In this document: positions 1 through 9,728 of the stretch, one piece after another
Layout of the letters: each line of letters begins with the position of its first letter
How positions within the stretch are numbered: position 1 is the first letter of the stretch
NCBI GenBank assembly: GCA_947588805.1
Contig: CANPYR010000002.1
Span: 35,035 to 99,034 of the forward strand
Direction of reading: 5' to 3'
Length of the DNA stretch: 64,000 nucleotides
Origin: an uncultured Clostridia bacterium
Lineage (GTDB): Bacteria; Bacillota; Clostridia; Oscillospirales; Ruminococcaceae
The notes under the pieces: generated by a model
What the model saw: the letters and a program-made list of their open reading frames with translations, nothing else
Database searches by the model: none
Told to the model about the DNA's origin: nothing
Made by a program: the position numbers and the translations under genes

Positions 1-162
1 GCGCTCTGAACAGGATAAAGGCGAAGGTGTAAGTCAATGACAAAATCAGGAATACGCAGCTAAGAAATCGGACCTCGGAATTTCAATGTTTCCTCTTCGT
101 CTGAGACGTTATAAATCGAAGACGACGGCTGCGAAAGGTCGTTTCCGTTTTTAAAAAAGTTA

Positions 163-191
163 TTGACTTTTTTACGCTCGGGTGATATTAT
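163..191 (+). promoter_or_regulatory. sigma-A-type promoter (TTGACT - 17 bp - TATTAT, extended TG)
   Basis: TTGACT at 163-168, TATTAT at 186-191, 17-bp spacer, TG at 183-184; upstream of the lipoprotein ORF. Confidence 0.75.
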
Positions 192-224
192 ATTTATGTA
201 AAATATATCGCTTGGAGGTAAAAA

Positions 225-839
225 ATGAAAAAATTTGCTGTTTTAACGCTTTTAGTCCTTATGGCGACGTTTATTCTGACGTCCTGCGGCGCAGAAGATC
301 CCGAGCCGATAACCTTAGCCGACGCTTCGGGAACAATAGACGGCGAATCATATACAAATAGCCTGACCGGGCTTAATTTCACGCTTTCCGGGAACTGGTA
401 TTTCCTTTCGGACGAGGAGATAGAGGAGATAACGGGAGTAACAAAGGATCTTTTAAACGGCTCCGGCAGCGAGCTTGATCCGTCTGTGATGGTATACGAC
501 ATGATGGCGATGGACTCCGATACCGCTAATAACGTAAACGTGATGGTACAGCTTGCTCCTGACGCGGAAGACGTTGACTTTGACGAGATTTTGGATCAGT
601 CCGAAGCGGAGATACTTGAAATGGGCGCGTCTATCGGCGCAAGCTATTCCTTCTCCGAGCACTCTACCGCCGCTCTTTCCGGAATAAAATTCTATAAGCT
701 GACCGCAAAGGCCGATATGAACGGAATAAGCTACGAGCAGGGCTGCTACATCGCGATAGAAAACGGAGTATGCCTGAACGTGACTCTTACATCCTACGAC
801 GGCACGCCGCTTGAAGATATCGAAGCCATGTTCAGCTAA
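225..839 (+). CDS. putative lipoprotein of unknown function
   Basis: ORF track; N-terminal signal peptide with lipobox-like LTSC; SD ggagg upstream. Confidence 0.75.
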   Translation: MKKFAVLTLLVLMATFILTSCGAEDPEPITLADASGTIDGESYTNSLTGLNFTLSGNWYFLSDEEIEEITGVTKDLLNGSGSELDPSVMVYDMMAMDSDTANNVNVMVQLAPDAEDVDFDEILDQSEAEILEMGASIGASYSFSEHSTAALSGIKFYKLTAKADMNGISYEQGCYIAIENGVCLNVTLTSYDGTPLEDIEAMFS

Positions 840-856
840 ACGGTAAAAAATAAAGC

Positions 857-885
857 TTGACATTAAAATAAAAGTGTGATATAAT
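857..885 (+). promoter_or_regulatory. sigma-A-type promoter for T-box/tyrS (TTGACA - 17 bp - TATAAT, extended TG)
   Basis: TTGACA 857-862, TATAAT 880-885, TG 877-878. Confidence 0.85.
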
Positions 886-894
886 ACCTGAAAC

Positions 895-1150
895 CGAATA
901 ACTAAAAGACAGCGACGGGAAGAAGTAACGCGTTGCAAAAGAACTTAAGAGAGCCTTCGGAAGGTGCGAGAAGGCGTTGAGCGCGCGCGAAATACATCCC
1001 CGAGTCCGCTTTCTGAAATTTAAGTAGGGGAGCGCGTGCGGCGAGCGTTATATCGCCCAAAGGCGGGGATCTAATATTTGTCCCCGTGAATACGAGGTGG
1101 TACCGCGATATATTCGCCCTCCGGCAGTTGCCGGGGGGCTTATTTTTTTG
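895..1150 (+). promoter_or_regulatory. T-box leader (tyrosine-specific) of tyrS
   Basis: AGTA stem-I motif, candidate UAC (Tyr) specifier at 993-995, conserved T-box AGGTGGTACCGCG at 1095-1107, followed by terminator hairpin and T-tract; upstream of tyrS. Confidence 0.9.
1115..1149 (+). terminator. T-box intrinsic terminator
   Basis: gccctccggcagttgccggggggc hairpin followed by ttattttttt. Confidence 0.8.
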
Positions 1151-1151
1151 A

Positions 1152-1322
1152 GGCGCCCCGCCCAATTAGCGGCTAACGCCTTTTTGGCACATCCGCTTGC
1201 ATCTTTTCCGTCATATTTCACAAAAATCCTCGCTAATACACAAAGTATTAGCTCCGGTTTTTGCTTCATCTGACGAAAAATCTGACTGCGCGTCTGCACC
1301 AAAATAATTGTGCGGCGGCACC
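1152..1322 (-). repeat. MITE-like palindromic intergenic repeat, copy 1 (inverted relative to copies 2 and 3)
   Basis: Reverse complement aligns along its whole length with 10159-10330 (~90% identity by eye); imperfect terminal inverted repeats; internal hairpin GCTAATAC-ACAAA-GTATTAGC. Confidence 0.9.
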
Positions 1323-1350
1323 TTAACTACATTCCGAAAGGAGAAATTTT

Positions 1351-2550
1351 ATGGGAATCTACGAAGAACTTAAGGAACGCGGGCTTATAGCCCAGGTTAC
1401 GGACGAGGAGCTTATAAGAAATCTTGTAAACTCCGGCAAGGCGACATTCTATATAGGCTTTGACTGCACGGCCGACAGCCTTACCGCCGGTCATTTCATG
1501 GCCCTTACGCTCATGAAGCGCCTGCAGATGGCGGGAAATAAGCCTATAGCCCTTATCGGCGGCGGCACTACGATGATAGGCGACCCGTCGGGAAGAAGCG
1601 ATATGAGAAAGATGCTCACAAGAGAAGATATCGATCATAACGCCGAGTGCTTTAAAAAGCAGATGTCCCGCTTTATCGAATTCGGCGAAGGTAAGGCGAT
1701 GATGGTAAATAACGCCGACTGGCTTTTAAAGCTTAACTATGTGGATCTTCTGAGAGAGGTCGGAGCATGCTTCTCGGTAAACAACATGCTCAGGGCAGAG
1801 TGCTATAAGCAGAGGATGGAGAAGGGGCTTTCGTTCCTTGAATTCAACTACATGATAATGCAGTCCTACGACTTCTACTATCTCTTCAAAAAATATGACT
1901 GCAATTTGCAGTTCGGCGGCGACGATCAGTGGTCGAATATGCTGGGCGGCACTGAGCTTATACGCAGAAAGTTAGGCAAGGACGCTTCGGCGATGACTAT
2001 AACCCTTCTTACCGACTCAAACGGAATGAAGATGGGTAAAACAGCCGGAAATGCTGTATGGCTTGATCCCGAAAAGACAAGCCCCTACGATTTCTTCCAG
2101 TACTGGAGAAACGTCGGCGACGCGGACGTGATTAAGTGCATAAAGATGCTGACCTTCCTGCCGATGGATGAAATTCGCGACATGGAAAAGTGGGAGGGCT
2201 CGCAGCTTAATAAAGCTAAGGAGATTTTAGCGTATGAGCTGACTAAGCTCGTTCACGGCGACGAAGAAGCAAATAAAGCCCTTGAAGCCGCAAGAGCGGT
2301 GTTCGGCGGCTCGGGTTCGAGCGATAATATGCCGACGGTAGAGATAGAAGAGGATGAAATAGGAGTTCTTGACGCGCTCGTAGCTTCAAAGCTCGCTCCT
2401 TCAAAGGGGGAAGCAAGAAGACTCGTGCAGCAGGGCGGTGTAAGCGTGAACGACGAAAAGATATCCGACGTATATCAGAAGATCAGCCTTGCGGAGCCCG
2501 CGATACTTAAAAAGGGCAAGAAGCAGTTTGTGAAGCTTGTCAGAAAATAA
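1351..2550 (+). CDS. tyrS: tyrosyl-tRNA synthetase
   Basis: TyrRS motifs (TFYIGFDCTADSLTAGHF, GGDDQW, KMGKT) and C-terminal S4 domain; preceded by Tyr T-box. Confidence 0.97.
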   Translation: MGIYEELKERGLIAQVTDEELIRNLVNSGKATFYIGFDCTADSLTAGHFMALTLMKRLQMAGNKPIALIGGGTTMIGDPSGRSDMRKMLTREDIDHNAECFKKQMSRFIEFGEGKAMMVNNADWLLKLNYVDLLREVGACFSVNNMLRAECYKQRMEKGLSFLEFNYMIMQSYDFYYLFKKYDCNLQFGGDDQWSNMLGGTELIRRKLGKDASAMTITLLTDSNGMKMGKTAGNAVWLDPEKTSPYDFFQYWRNVGDADVIKCIKMLTFLPMDEIRDMEKWEGSQLNKAKEILAYELTKLVHGDEEANKALEAARAVFGGSGSSDNMPTVEIEEDEIGVLDALVASKLAPSKGEARRLVQQGGVSVNDEKISDVYQKISLAEPAILKKGKKQFVKLVRK

Positions 2551-2584
2551 TTCTTAATTTTACACTTTATTGCCATCCCGGTAC

Positions 2585-2613
2585 TTGAAATCCTTTGGGA
2601 TTTGTGATATAAT
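2585..2613 (+). promoter_or_regulatory. sigma-A-type promoter (TTGAAA - 17 bp - TATAAT, extended TG)
   Basis: TTGAAA 2585-2590, TATAAT 2608-2613, TG 2605-2606. Confidence 0.8.
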
Positions 2614-2662
2614 CTAAAATAGATATGTATATGTCATAGGATAAGGACCGGGGTGAAGGAAA

Positions 2663-4516
2663 TTGAATTGCGTTAAAAAAATATTTGCCGTTATGCTCTG
2701 CGCGCTGACTCTTTTCGGATGCGCCGAGAAGCCTGTCGAAAGAGTGAGCGCGCCGGAGAGCGTATCGGTAAATATTGAAACTTATATGCAATCGGAAGAA
2801 AGCTCGGGTTTTGAATCTTCGGAAATTTCATCCGAAACTCTCCCCACGGCTTCATATACAAAAGCCCCGGAGGAGACTACGGTAAGGGAATATAAGACCG
2901 ATGGAACCGAGCCCCGCGAGACCTCGGCGAATATTTCCGAAGAGGATAAAGATTATGAAATCGCCCCCGCGAGCGGTCGGATGAAGGCAACGTCGGATGT
3001 AAACGTAAGAGAGCTTCCGGACGCAGACAGCGACAGGGCGGGACATCTTGACAAGGGAGAGAAGGTAGAGATCACCGGGATATGCTCAAACGGCTGGATA
3101 AGGATAATATATAAAGGCGAAGAAAAGTTTGTAAACGGAAAATATCTGAAGTCTGTTTCGGAAGCGGAAACTACGGCTGAAGCTGTATCCGAGACCGAAA
3201 AGGTCACTTCCGCTCCGCAGACCGAAGTTAAAACCGAGGCCGAAACAGAACCCGCCAAGACCGAGGAAGCGACTAAGCCCACCACCGCCGCTGCTGTCAC
3301 AGAGCCGCCCCAAACCACTCCCGAGCCCACAGAGATAGAGGAGATAACAGAGATCACAGAAAAAACCGAAAGCTCGACCGTGAACGGAAATTTAGAAATT
3401 TTTACGGGATCAAATCCCTACAGCGCCCTTAACTACAGCGTTCAAAAGGCGGTATGGCTTGCTTTTTTGGATATAGACGATATGATAAAGGGCGCGAGCG
3501 AACAGCAGTTTCGCTCAAAGATCTCAGAGGAATATGACAGTATAAAGGATCTCGGATGTAACACCGTTTACGTTCATGTCCGAGCATACGGCGACGCATA
3601 TTACTATTCCGATATCTTTCCGTTCGCGGCTTCATATTCCGACGTTTTAGGAGCGGCGCCCTCGTATGATCCTTTGAAGATAATGATCGACGAAGCGCAT
3701 TCGAGGGGTCTCAGCTTCCACGCATGGATAAACCCGATGAGGACTACGTCCAAGGAGCGCTTTGCAGAGATGGACGGCCGCTACGCGCTTAAGCAGTGGT
3801 ACGATTCGGATTCTGCAAACGGAACTTTTCTCGTATACGATAAAGAAACAAAGCTCTGGTGGCTGAGTCCGGCATATCCCGCCGTAAGGGCGCTTATCTG
3901 CAACGGCGTAAGCGAGATCGTTTCAAACTATAACGTTGACGGCGTTCATATAGACGACTATTTCTATCCCACCACGTCCTCATCATTTGATAAAGCCGCG
4001 TTTGAAGCTTCGGGCGAGGAGGATCTTTCAAAATGGCGCTTAAGCGTTGTGAGCGAGCTTGTAAGCGAGCTTTATTCGACGGTGAAGGCATGCAACGGCA
4101 CGGTCGAATTTGGAGTATCTCCGCAGGGGAATATGGACAACAACCGCGAAAAGCTCTATGCTGATATAGAAAGATGGTGCCGCGAACCGGGATATCTTGA
4201 CTATATAGTCCCGCAGATATATTACGGTTATAACGACAAGCTGTCCTTCGAGACGGCATTGGAGCAGTGGAGAGGGCTTTCCCTTTCATACGGAAAAAGG
4301 CTTATTTGCGGCATAGCAGCCTATAAAGTAGGCGTAAACAGCGAATGGTCGGAGGGGGATATACTTAAAAGACAGGTAGACGGCGCCCGTGAAAAGGGAT
4401 ATAACGGCGTAGCGCTTTATCGCAGCGGTTCGCTCTTTTCAAGCGCCAGCTCGTCCCCAAAGATCATGAAAAACAGCGAACTTCCGGCTCTTAAAATATC
4501 GCTTGCCGGTTTTTAA
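2663..4516 (+). CDS. lipoprotein with SH3b domain and GHL10-type (family 10 glycosylhydrolase-like, PF02638-like) domain
   Basis: Lipobox LFGC; SH3b-like MKATSDVNVRELPDADSDRAGHLDKGEKVEITG; Thr/Glu-rich linker; GHL10 motifs FHAWINPMR and DGVHIDDYFYP. Confidence 0.85.
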   Translation: MNCVKKIFAVMLCALTLFGCAEKPVERVSAPESVSVNIETYMQSEESSGFESSEISSETLPTASYTKAPEETTVREYKTDGTEPRETSANISEEDKDYEIAPASGRMKATSDVNVRELPDADSDRAGHLDKGEKVEITGICSNGWIRIIYKGEEKFVNGKYLKSVSEAETTAEAVSETEKVTSAPQTEVKTEAETEPAKTEEATKPTTAAAVTEPPQTTPEPTEIEEITEITEKTESSTVNGNLEIFTGSNPYSALNYSVQKAVWLAFLDIDDMIKGASEQQFRSKISEEYDSIKDLGCNTVYVHVRAYGDAYYYSDIFPFAASYSDVLGAAPSYDPLKIMIDEAHSRGLSFHAWINPMRTTSKERFAEMDGRYALKQWYDSDSANGTFLVYDKETKLWWLSPAYPAVRALICNGVSEIVSNYNVDGVHIDDYFYPTTSSSFDKAAFEASGEEDLSKWRLSVVSELVSELYSTVKACNGTVEFGVSPQGNMDNNREKLYADIERWCREPGYLDYIVPQIYYGYNDKLSFETALEQWRGLSLSYGKRLICGIAAYKVGVNSEWSEGDILKRQVDGAREKGYNGVALYRSGSLFSSASSSPKIMKNSELPALKISLAGF

Positions 4517-4528
4517 TAAAGAGGTTTT

Positions 4529-7429
4529 ATGAAGAGGTTTATATCGTTATTTTTAGCGGCGCTTATTCTTTTTGCGCCGATTCCGGTCGCGGAATGCTTA
4601 AGGCTTGATATGTCCGCGGAAGGAACCGAATCCGAGCCCCAAACGCCGACCGAGGGGTTTTTGGCGTTTCCGGACAACATGAAGGCTTCGGTCATAACCA
4701 TAGGAAAGGACGTATTTTCCGACAGCTCTCAAAGCGCCGAGACCACTCAGAAAGAGATAGACGGAATACTTTCGGATTTTGAAAACTACGGCTTCAACAC
4801 CGTTATAATAGATACTTCATATAACGGAAGCTCATACTACGAAATAGACGAGCAGATCTTTACGCACGGCTCGCCTCTCGCCATGCTTCTTGAAGCGGCG
4901 GTAAGGGATCACTATTTCATATATATAACTTTCGATATTAACACAGCCCTGAGAAACAGCGGCATGACCGACTTAGGCGACAAGATAGACTATCTTACAT
5001 ACTGCGTTCACAGAATCACAAGCAAATATCTCATCGACGGGATAATTCTTAAAGATTATTACAGCGAAAGAAATGAAGAGACATATTCCCGCTACCGGCT
5101 TTCCGGTTCGGGGATAGGGTATGAAAGATGGCTTCGCGAGAATAATTCTTACCTGTTCAGGCTCGTGAGCGACGCTATAAGGGCGACGAACAATTCGGTC
5201 GCGGTCGGTATTGCGATCGACAATATGTGGATGAACGAATCCTCCGACAGCTCAGGTTCCGATACCGACGACGACTTTGAAGCATATAAGGACGGCCACG
5301 CCGATACGAGGGGATATATTCTTGACGGACTTGCGGACTTCATGGTGGTATACTGCTACGGCGGTCTCGACAGCTCAAGTTTAAAATTTAAAAACGTAGT
5401 ATCCTGGTGGAACGGTATCGCCGAGCAGTCGGATATACCCATGTTTATAAAGCACGCCAACGGCAGGATAAGCTCTTCGGACAGAAGCTGGGCGGTAGAT
5501 CAGATAGTAAAGCAGATAATAGAGGGCGAAAAATATTCAAAATACCGCGGAAGCGTATTTGAAGATTACGAGCAGCTAAGAAAGAACGACGTTTCAACAG
5601 ACGCGCTTATAAAATATTATGAAGGAAAGATCGACGTTTCGGGACTCTATTCAAACCTTAAGATGGTTCTTCCGACTAAGCGCGAATTTGTTACTTATGA
5701 GCCCACGCAGATCTTCCAGGGTACTTTTGATCCGAACTTCGACGTTTACTATAACGGAGAAGCTCTGAAGCTTAACGAAGCCGGGAACTTCTACTTCACC
5801 GAGGACCTTGACGTAGGTCTTAACACCTTCACCTTCGTGAATAAGGCCGATAAGGTCACATACCGCATCACAAGAAAGGTTCAGGTATTAAGAAGCGTGC
5901 AGCCCGAAGCGGGCGCGGTGATGTATGTGGAAGGGAAGACGAGGATAGCGGTAGACGTTATCGCGTATACCGGATCTAAAGTAAAGGCTTCTCTGAACGG
6001 CGAGACCATAACTCTCATGGAAGAGGAGATACGTTCGGACGATCTGGATTCCAACACCTACTATACTCACTTCACAGGATACTTTGAAGCGCCCGAGGGA
6101 ATCATAGGCGAGGAGCAGGATCTCGGAAATATCACTATCACCGGCACCTACGATGAGTTCAGCCGCGAGACCGAGACCGCAGCTCAGGTAATAGTGAACG
6201 CGATCCCCGAGATAGCGGAGTCCGCGCAGATAGTAAGGATAAAGCACGACAACACCCCGACCTATAACTATTATACGACCGACAGCGTTTTGGATCCCAC
6301 GCAGCCGAGACTTCCTGCGGGAACGCTCGACCTGTATGTAAACACCGTGACATATAACACGACATATCACGGAGTCACCCAGAGCTACGACTATTATCTC
6401 ACAGGCTCAGGGCTGCGTATAAGCGCGGACGACTGCGAGCTTATAGACGGATACACGTTTATAAACAATACCGCTTCCCTCAACGGCTCATATACGAGCG
6501 GGGGAGATACGGTCATAAGCTTCTCTATGACCTACCAGACGCCGTTCACGGTATCTTATTCGCCGCTGAGCTACGATAATCCCGATAAAGGCTCCTATCT
6601 TATAGAAAACTTCAGACCGGAATACGTGCTTCTGACCTTTGACTATCTCGCGGCGTACGCCGGAACTCCCACCTTTGATTCGTCAAGCATCTTCTCGGGA
6701 GCGGAGTGGACCACGGTCACGGTAAACGGAGAGCAGAAATATCAGCTCAAGCTTCGTCTTAAAAATCCCGGAGCGTTCATGGGCTACACGTCAAGCTACG
6801 ACGGCTCGGGAGGGCTTACTATCAGATTCAACGGCTGTTCGACAAGTCTTTCCGGCGTGACGGTAGTAATAGACCCCGGCCACGGATATAACACCTCCGC
6901 TACAGATATCGACCCCGGCGCCGTGGGCCACGTCGTGGAGCAGAAGATAAATCTTGCGATAGCCAAGGAGCTTACTTCTCAGCTCGCGGCAGCCGGCGCA
7001 GACGTGCATATGCTTCCGACGGATACGGATTATATCAACCTGTACGACCGTTCCGAAAGGGCAAGAAGGTACGATCCGGATATTTATATCGCGGTACACT
7101 GCAACTCCGTAGAAAACGGAGAAGGCGTAAGAGGAGTTGAAGCATACTACTTCACCCCGTTCTCGCAGCCGCTCGCGGCTTTGGTAAGTAAAAAGATGGC
7201 GAACTACTACGAGCGAAACGTCTACGGCGACGGCAAGAACCGTGACCGCGGCGCGAAATATAACTACTTCGCCGTGACCTTAGAGCAGGAATTCGCGTCT
7301 ATTCTTGTAGAATGCGGCTTCGTTACCGACTACGACGAAGCCATGGCGTTAAATAACCCCACTCATCAATCCGGCTTCGCTTCGGCGATCGTCGATGCGA
7401 TAAGGGAATACATTTCAAGGGGCGGGTAA
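4529..7429 (+). CDS. secreted protein: divergent GHL10-like N-terminal region + Amidase_3 (N-acetylmuramoyl-L-alanine amidase) C-terminal domain
   Basis: C-terminal VVIDPGHG, VEQKINLAIA, IAVHCNS, LVECGFVTD motifs of Amidase_3; N-terminal DGIILKDYY region resembles the preceding gene. Confidence 0.8.
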   Translation: MKRFISLFLAALILFAPIPVAECLRLDMSAEGTESEPQTPTEGFLAFPDNMKASVITIGKDVFSDSSQSAETTQKEIDGILSDFENYGFNTVIIDTSYNGSSYYEIDEQIFTHGSPLAMLLEAAVRDHYFIYITFDINTALRNSGMTDLGDKIDYLTYCVHRITSKYLIDGIILKDYYSERNEETYSRYRLSGSGIGYERWLRENNSYLFRLVSDAIRATNNSVAVGIAIDNMWMNESSDSSGSDTDDDFEAYKDGHADTRGYILDGLADFMVVYCYGGLDSSSLKFKNVVSWWNGIAEQSDIPMFIKHANGRISSSDRSWAVDQIVKQIIEGEKYSKYRGSVFEDYEQLRKNDVSTDALIKYYEGKIDVSGLYSNLKMVLPTKREFVTYEPTQIFQGTFDPNFDVYYNGEALKLNEAGNFYFTEDLDVGLNTFTFVNKADKVTYRITRKVQVLRSVQPEAGAVMYVEGKTRIAVDVIAYTGSKVKASLNGETITLMEEEIRSDDLDSNTYYTHFTGYFEAPEGIIGEEQDLGNITITGTYDEFSRETETAAQVIVNAIPEIAESAQIVRIKHDNTPTYNYYTTDSVLDPTQPRLPAGTLDLYVNTVTYNTTYHGVTQSYDYYLTGSGLRISADDCELIDGYTFINNTASLNGSYTSGGDTVISFSMTYQTPFTVSYSPLSYDNPDKGSYLIENFRPEYVLLTFDYLAAYAGTPTFDSSSIFSGAEWTTVTVNGEQKYQLKLRLKNPGAFMGYTSSYDGSGGLTIRFNGCSTSLSGVTVVIDPGHGYNTSATDIDPGAVGHVVEQKINLAIAKELTSQLAAAGADVHMLPTDTDYINLYDRSERARRYDPDIYIAVHCNSVENGEGVRGVEAYYFTPFSQPLAALVSKKMANYYERNVYGDGKNRDRGAKYNYFAVTLEQEFASILVECGFVTDYDEAMALNNPTHQSGFASAIVDAIREYISRGG

Positions 7430-7489
7430 AATACCGCAAAAAAAGCGAACTTAATTCAGTATGACAACCAAGTTAAGGAGGAAGGTAAC

Positions 7490-8338
7490 TTGTATAAAAT
7501 ACTCAAAAAACGCGAACTCAATTCGCAGGTTACGCTGATGGAGCTTGAAGCTCCGCTTATCGCAAAAAAAGCGAAGGCAGGACAGTTTGTGATCTTTCGC
7601 ATAGACGAATACGGCGAAAGGATCCCGCTGACCGTCGCGGACTATGACCGTGAAAAGGGCAGCGTGACCATTATATTCCAAAAGGTCGGCCGCTCGACGA
7701 TGATGCTCGGAAACCTGAACGAGGGAGACTGCATTCTTGACCTTGTAGGCCCGTTAGGGATCCCGACTGAGATACCCGAGGGCGCGAAGAAGGTAGCGGT
7801 AATAGGCGGCGGCGTAGGCTGCGCTATCGCCTATCCGCAGGCCAAGGCGCTTTATAACGCCGGTATCGAAGTGGACGTGATCGCGGGATTCAGAAATAAG
7901 GATATAGTTATTTTAGAGGAGGAGATGCGCGCGGTCAGCACAAACTATTACATCACGACCGACGACGGAAGCTACGGAACGAAGGGCTTTGTAACCAATA
8001 AGCTCCAGGAGCTTATCGACGCGGGAAATAAATACGACTGCGTGATAGCTATCGGACCTGTTCCGATGATGAAATTCGTCTGCGCGGTGACTAAGCCTTA
8101 TAACATCAAGACCATCGTTTCGCTTAACCCGATAATGATAGACGGAACGGGAATGTGCGGCGGTTGCAGAGTAAGAGTCGGCGGGCAGATCAAATACGCC
8201 TGCGTAGACGGTCCCGACTTTGACGGACATGAAGTAGACTTCGACGAGCTGATGAAGAGAAATTCCGCTTACAGGGATCAGGAAGCTTACGACAGAGAGC
8301 ACATTTGCAGACTTACCGGAGGTGTCAGAAATGCCTAA
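7490..8338 (+). CDS. NfnA/SudB-like ferredoxin-NADP+ reductase subunit (sulfide/dihydroorotate dehydrogenase-like FAD/NAD-binding protein)
   Basis: PyrK/NfnA-like fold motifs, C-terminal 2Fe-2S cysteines (MCGGCRVRVGGQIKYACVDGPDF); adjacent to gltA/NfnB-like gene. Confidence 0.9.
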   Translation: MYKILKKRELNSQVTLMELEAPLIAKKAKAGQFVIFRIDEYGERIPLTVADYDREKGSVTIIFQKVGRSTMMLGNLNEGDCILDLVGPLGIPTEIPEGAKKVAVIGGGVGCAIAYPQAKALYNAGIEVDVIAGFRNKDIVILEEEMRAVSTNYYITTDDGSYGTKGFVTNKLQELIDAGNKYDCVIAIGPVPMMKFVCAVTKPYNIKTIVSLNPIMIDGTGMCGGCRVRVGGQIKYACVDGPDFDGHEVDFDELMKRNSAYRDQEAYDREHICRLTGGVRNA

Positions 8339-9713
8339 TATGCAGCTTAATAAAACCCCTGCCGCCGAGCAGGAGCCGAAGATAAGGGCAAGAAACTTCA
8401 AGGAGGTAACGTCGTGTTACACCGACGAGGAGGCAAAAAACGAGTCGGAGAGATGCCTTAACTGTAAAAATAAGCCCTGCGTATCCGGCTGCCCGGTCGG
8501 AGTAAGGATCCCGGAATTTATCGCTAAGGTAAGAGAGGGATGCATTTCCGAAGCGTACGACATAATCAAATCCACAAACGGACTTCCCGCTGTCTGCGGA
8601 AGGGTCTGTCCTCAGGAGAGTCAGTGCGAATCGAAGTGCGTAAGAGGAATAAAGGGCGAGCCTGTTGGCATAGGAAGGCTTGAAAGATACTGCGCGGACT
8701 ATATGGCCGACAAGGCGAAAAATGCCGAAAAGCCGGAGCCTAACGGACATAAAGTAGCGATCATAGGTTCCGGTCCGTCCGGACTTTCCTGCGCTTCCGA
8801 TCTTGCAAGGCTCGGTTACGAAGTAACGGTATTTGAAGCGTTTCATACCGCCGGAGGAGTTTTGATGTACGGAATCCCGGAATTCAGACTTCCGAAAGCT
8901 ACCGTTCTTCGCGAGGTAGACGGTCTTAAAGAGCTCGGGGTGGATATCAGGACCGACATGGTTATCGGAAAGATACTTTCGGTGGACGAGCTTTTCGAGC
9001 AAGGCTATGAAGCGGTATTTATCGGCACCGGCGCGGGACTTCCGAACTTCATGAACATCCCCGGAGAATCTTTGGTAGGAGTATTTTCCGCTAACGAGTA
9101 TCTTACAAGGACAAATCTTATGAAGGCGTATCTTGACGAGTACGATACGCCGATAAGCAAAAATTCAAAGGTTGCGGTAGTGGGCGGCGGCAACGTCGCT
9201 ATGGACGCGGCAAGGTCTGCCTTAAGACTCGGCGCGGATAAGGTTTATATAGTTTATCGCCGCTCCGAGGAGGAGATGCCGGCAAGACGCGAGGAGGTTC
9301 ATCACGCTAAGGAAGAGGGGATAGATTTCAGATATCTTACAAATCCCACCGAGATCTTAGGCGATGAAAACGGAAGAGTCAGAGCGATAAAGTGCCTGAG
9401 TATGGAGCTCACAGAGCCTGATCAGAGCGGAAGGCGCGGAGTTAAGCCTATCGAAGGCTCAGAGCATGAAATTGAGGTAGACGCGGTCATAATGGCTATC
9501 GGGACCTCTCCGAACCCGCTTATACGCTCCACGACTCCGGGACTTGAAACCAACCGCAGAGGATGCTTCGTAGTTGATGAAAATATGCTTACCTCACGCG
9601 AGGGCGTATACGCAGGAGGAGACGCCGTTACAGGCGCCGCGACGGTAATTCTTGCGATGGGCGCGGGGAAAACCGCCGCTAAGGCCATCGACGAATATAT
9701 CAAGAATAAATAA
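8322..9713 (+). CDS. gltA: NADPH-dependent glutamate synthase small chain-like / NfnB
   Basis: CX2CX3CXXGCP-type N-terminal cysteines, two Rossmann motifs (GSGPSGLSCA, GGGNVAMDAA); 17-bp overlap with upstream gene. Confidence 0.9.
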   Translation: MSEMPNMQLNKTPAAEQEPKIRARNFKEVTSCYTDEEAKNESERCLNCKNKPCVSGCPVGVRIPEFIAKVREGCISEAYDIIKSTNGLPAVCGRVCPQESQCESKCVRGIKGEPVGIGRLERYCADYMADKAKNAEKPEPNGHKVAIIGSGPSGLSCASDLARLGYEVTVFEAFHTAGGVLMYGIPEFRLPKATVLREVDGLKELGVDIRTDMVIGKILSVDELFEQGYEAVFIGTGAGLPNFMNIPGESLVGVFSANEYLTRTNLMKAYLDEYDTPISKNSKVAVVGGGNVAMDAARSALRLGADKVYIVYRRSEEEMPARREEVHHAKEEGIDFRYLTNPTEILGDENGRVRAIKCLSMELTEPDQSGRRGVKPIEGSEHEIEVDAVIMAIGTSPNPLIRSTTPGLETNRRGCFVVDENMLTSREGVYAGGDAVTGAATVILAMGAGKTAAKAIDEYIKNK

Positions 9714-9728
9714 TTGGAGGAAAATAAA

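Noticed and set aside
1-32. Possible 3' end of an upstream CDS (...ALNRIKAKV*)
   Set aside because: Too short to support; a second frame is equally open; cannot be decided without upstream sequence.
1048-1302. Minus-strand ORF MVQTRSQIFRQMKQKPELILCVLARIFVKYDGKDASGCAKKALAANWAG..., with a related reading in repeat copy 2 (VQIRSQIFCQMKQKPELILCVFARIFVKYDEKYASRCAKKALAANCAVMP)
   Set aside because: The frame stays open in copies 1 and 2, but most substitutions between them are nonsynonymous, there is no SD, and copy 3 loses the middle. It is best explained as a by-product of a non-coding repeat.
7490-9713. NfnAB-like pair as a novel electron-bifurcation system
   Set aside because: Both subunits show the expected motifs of a widespread family; nothing novel is visible in sequence or order.
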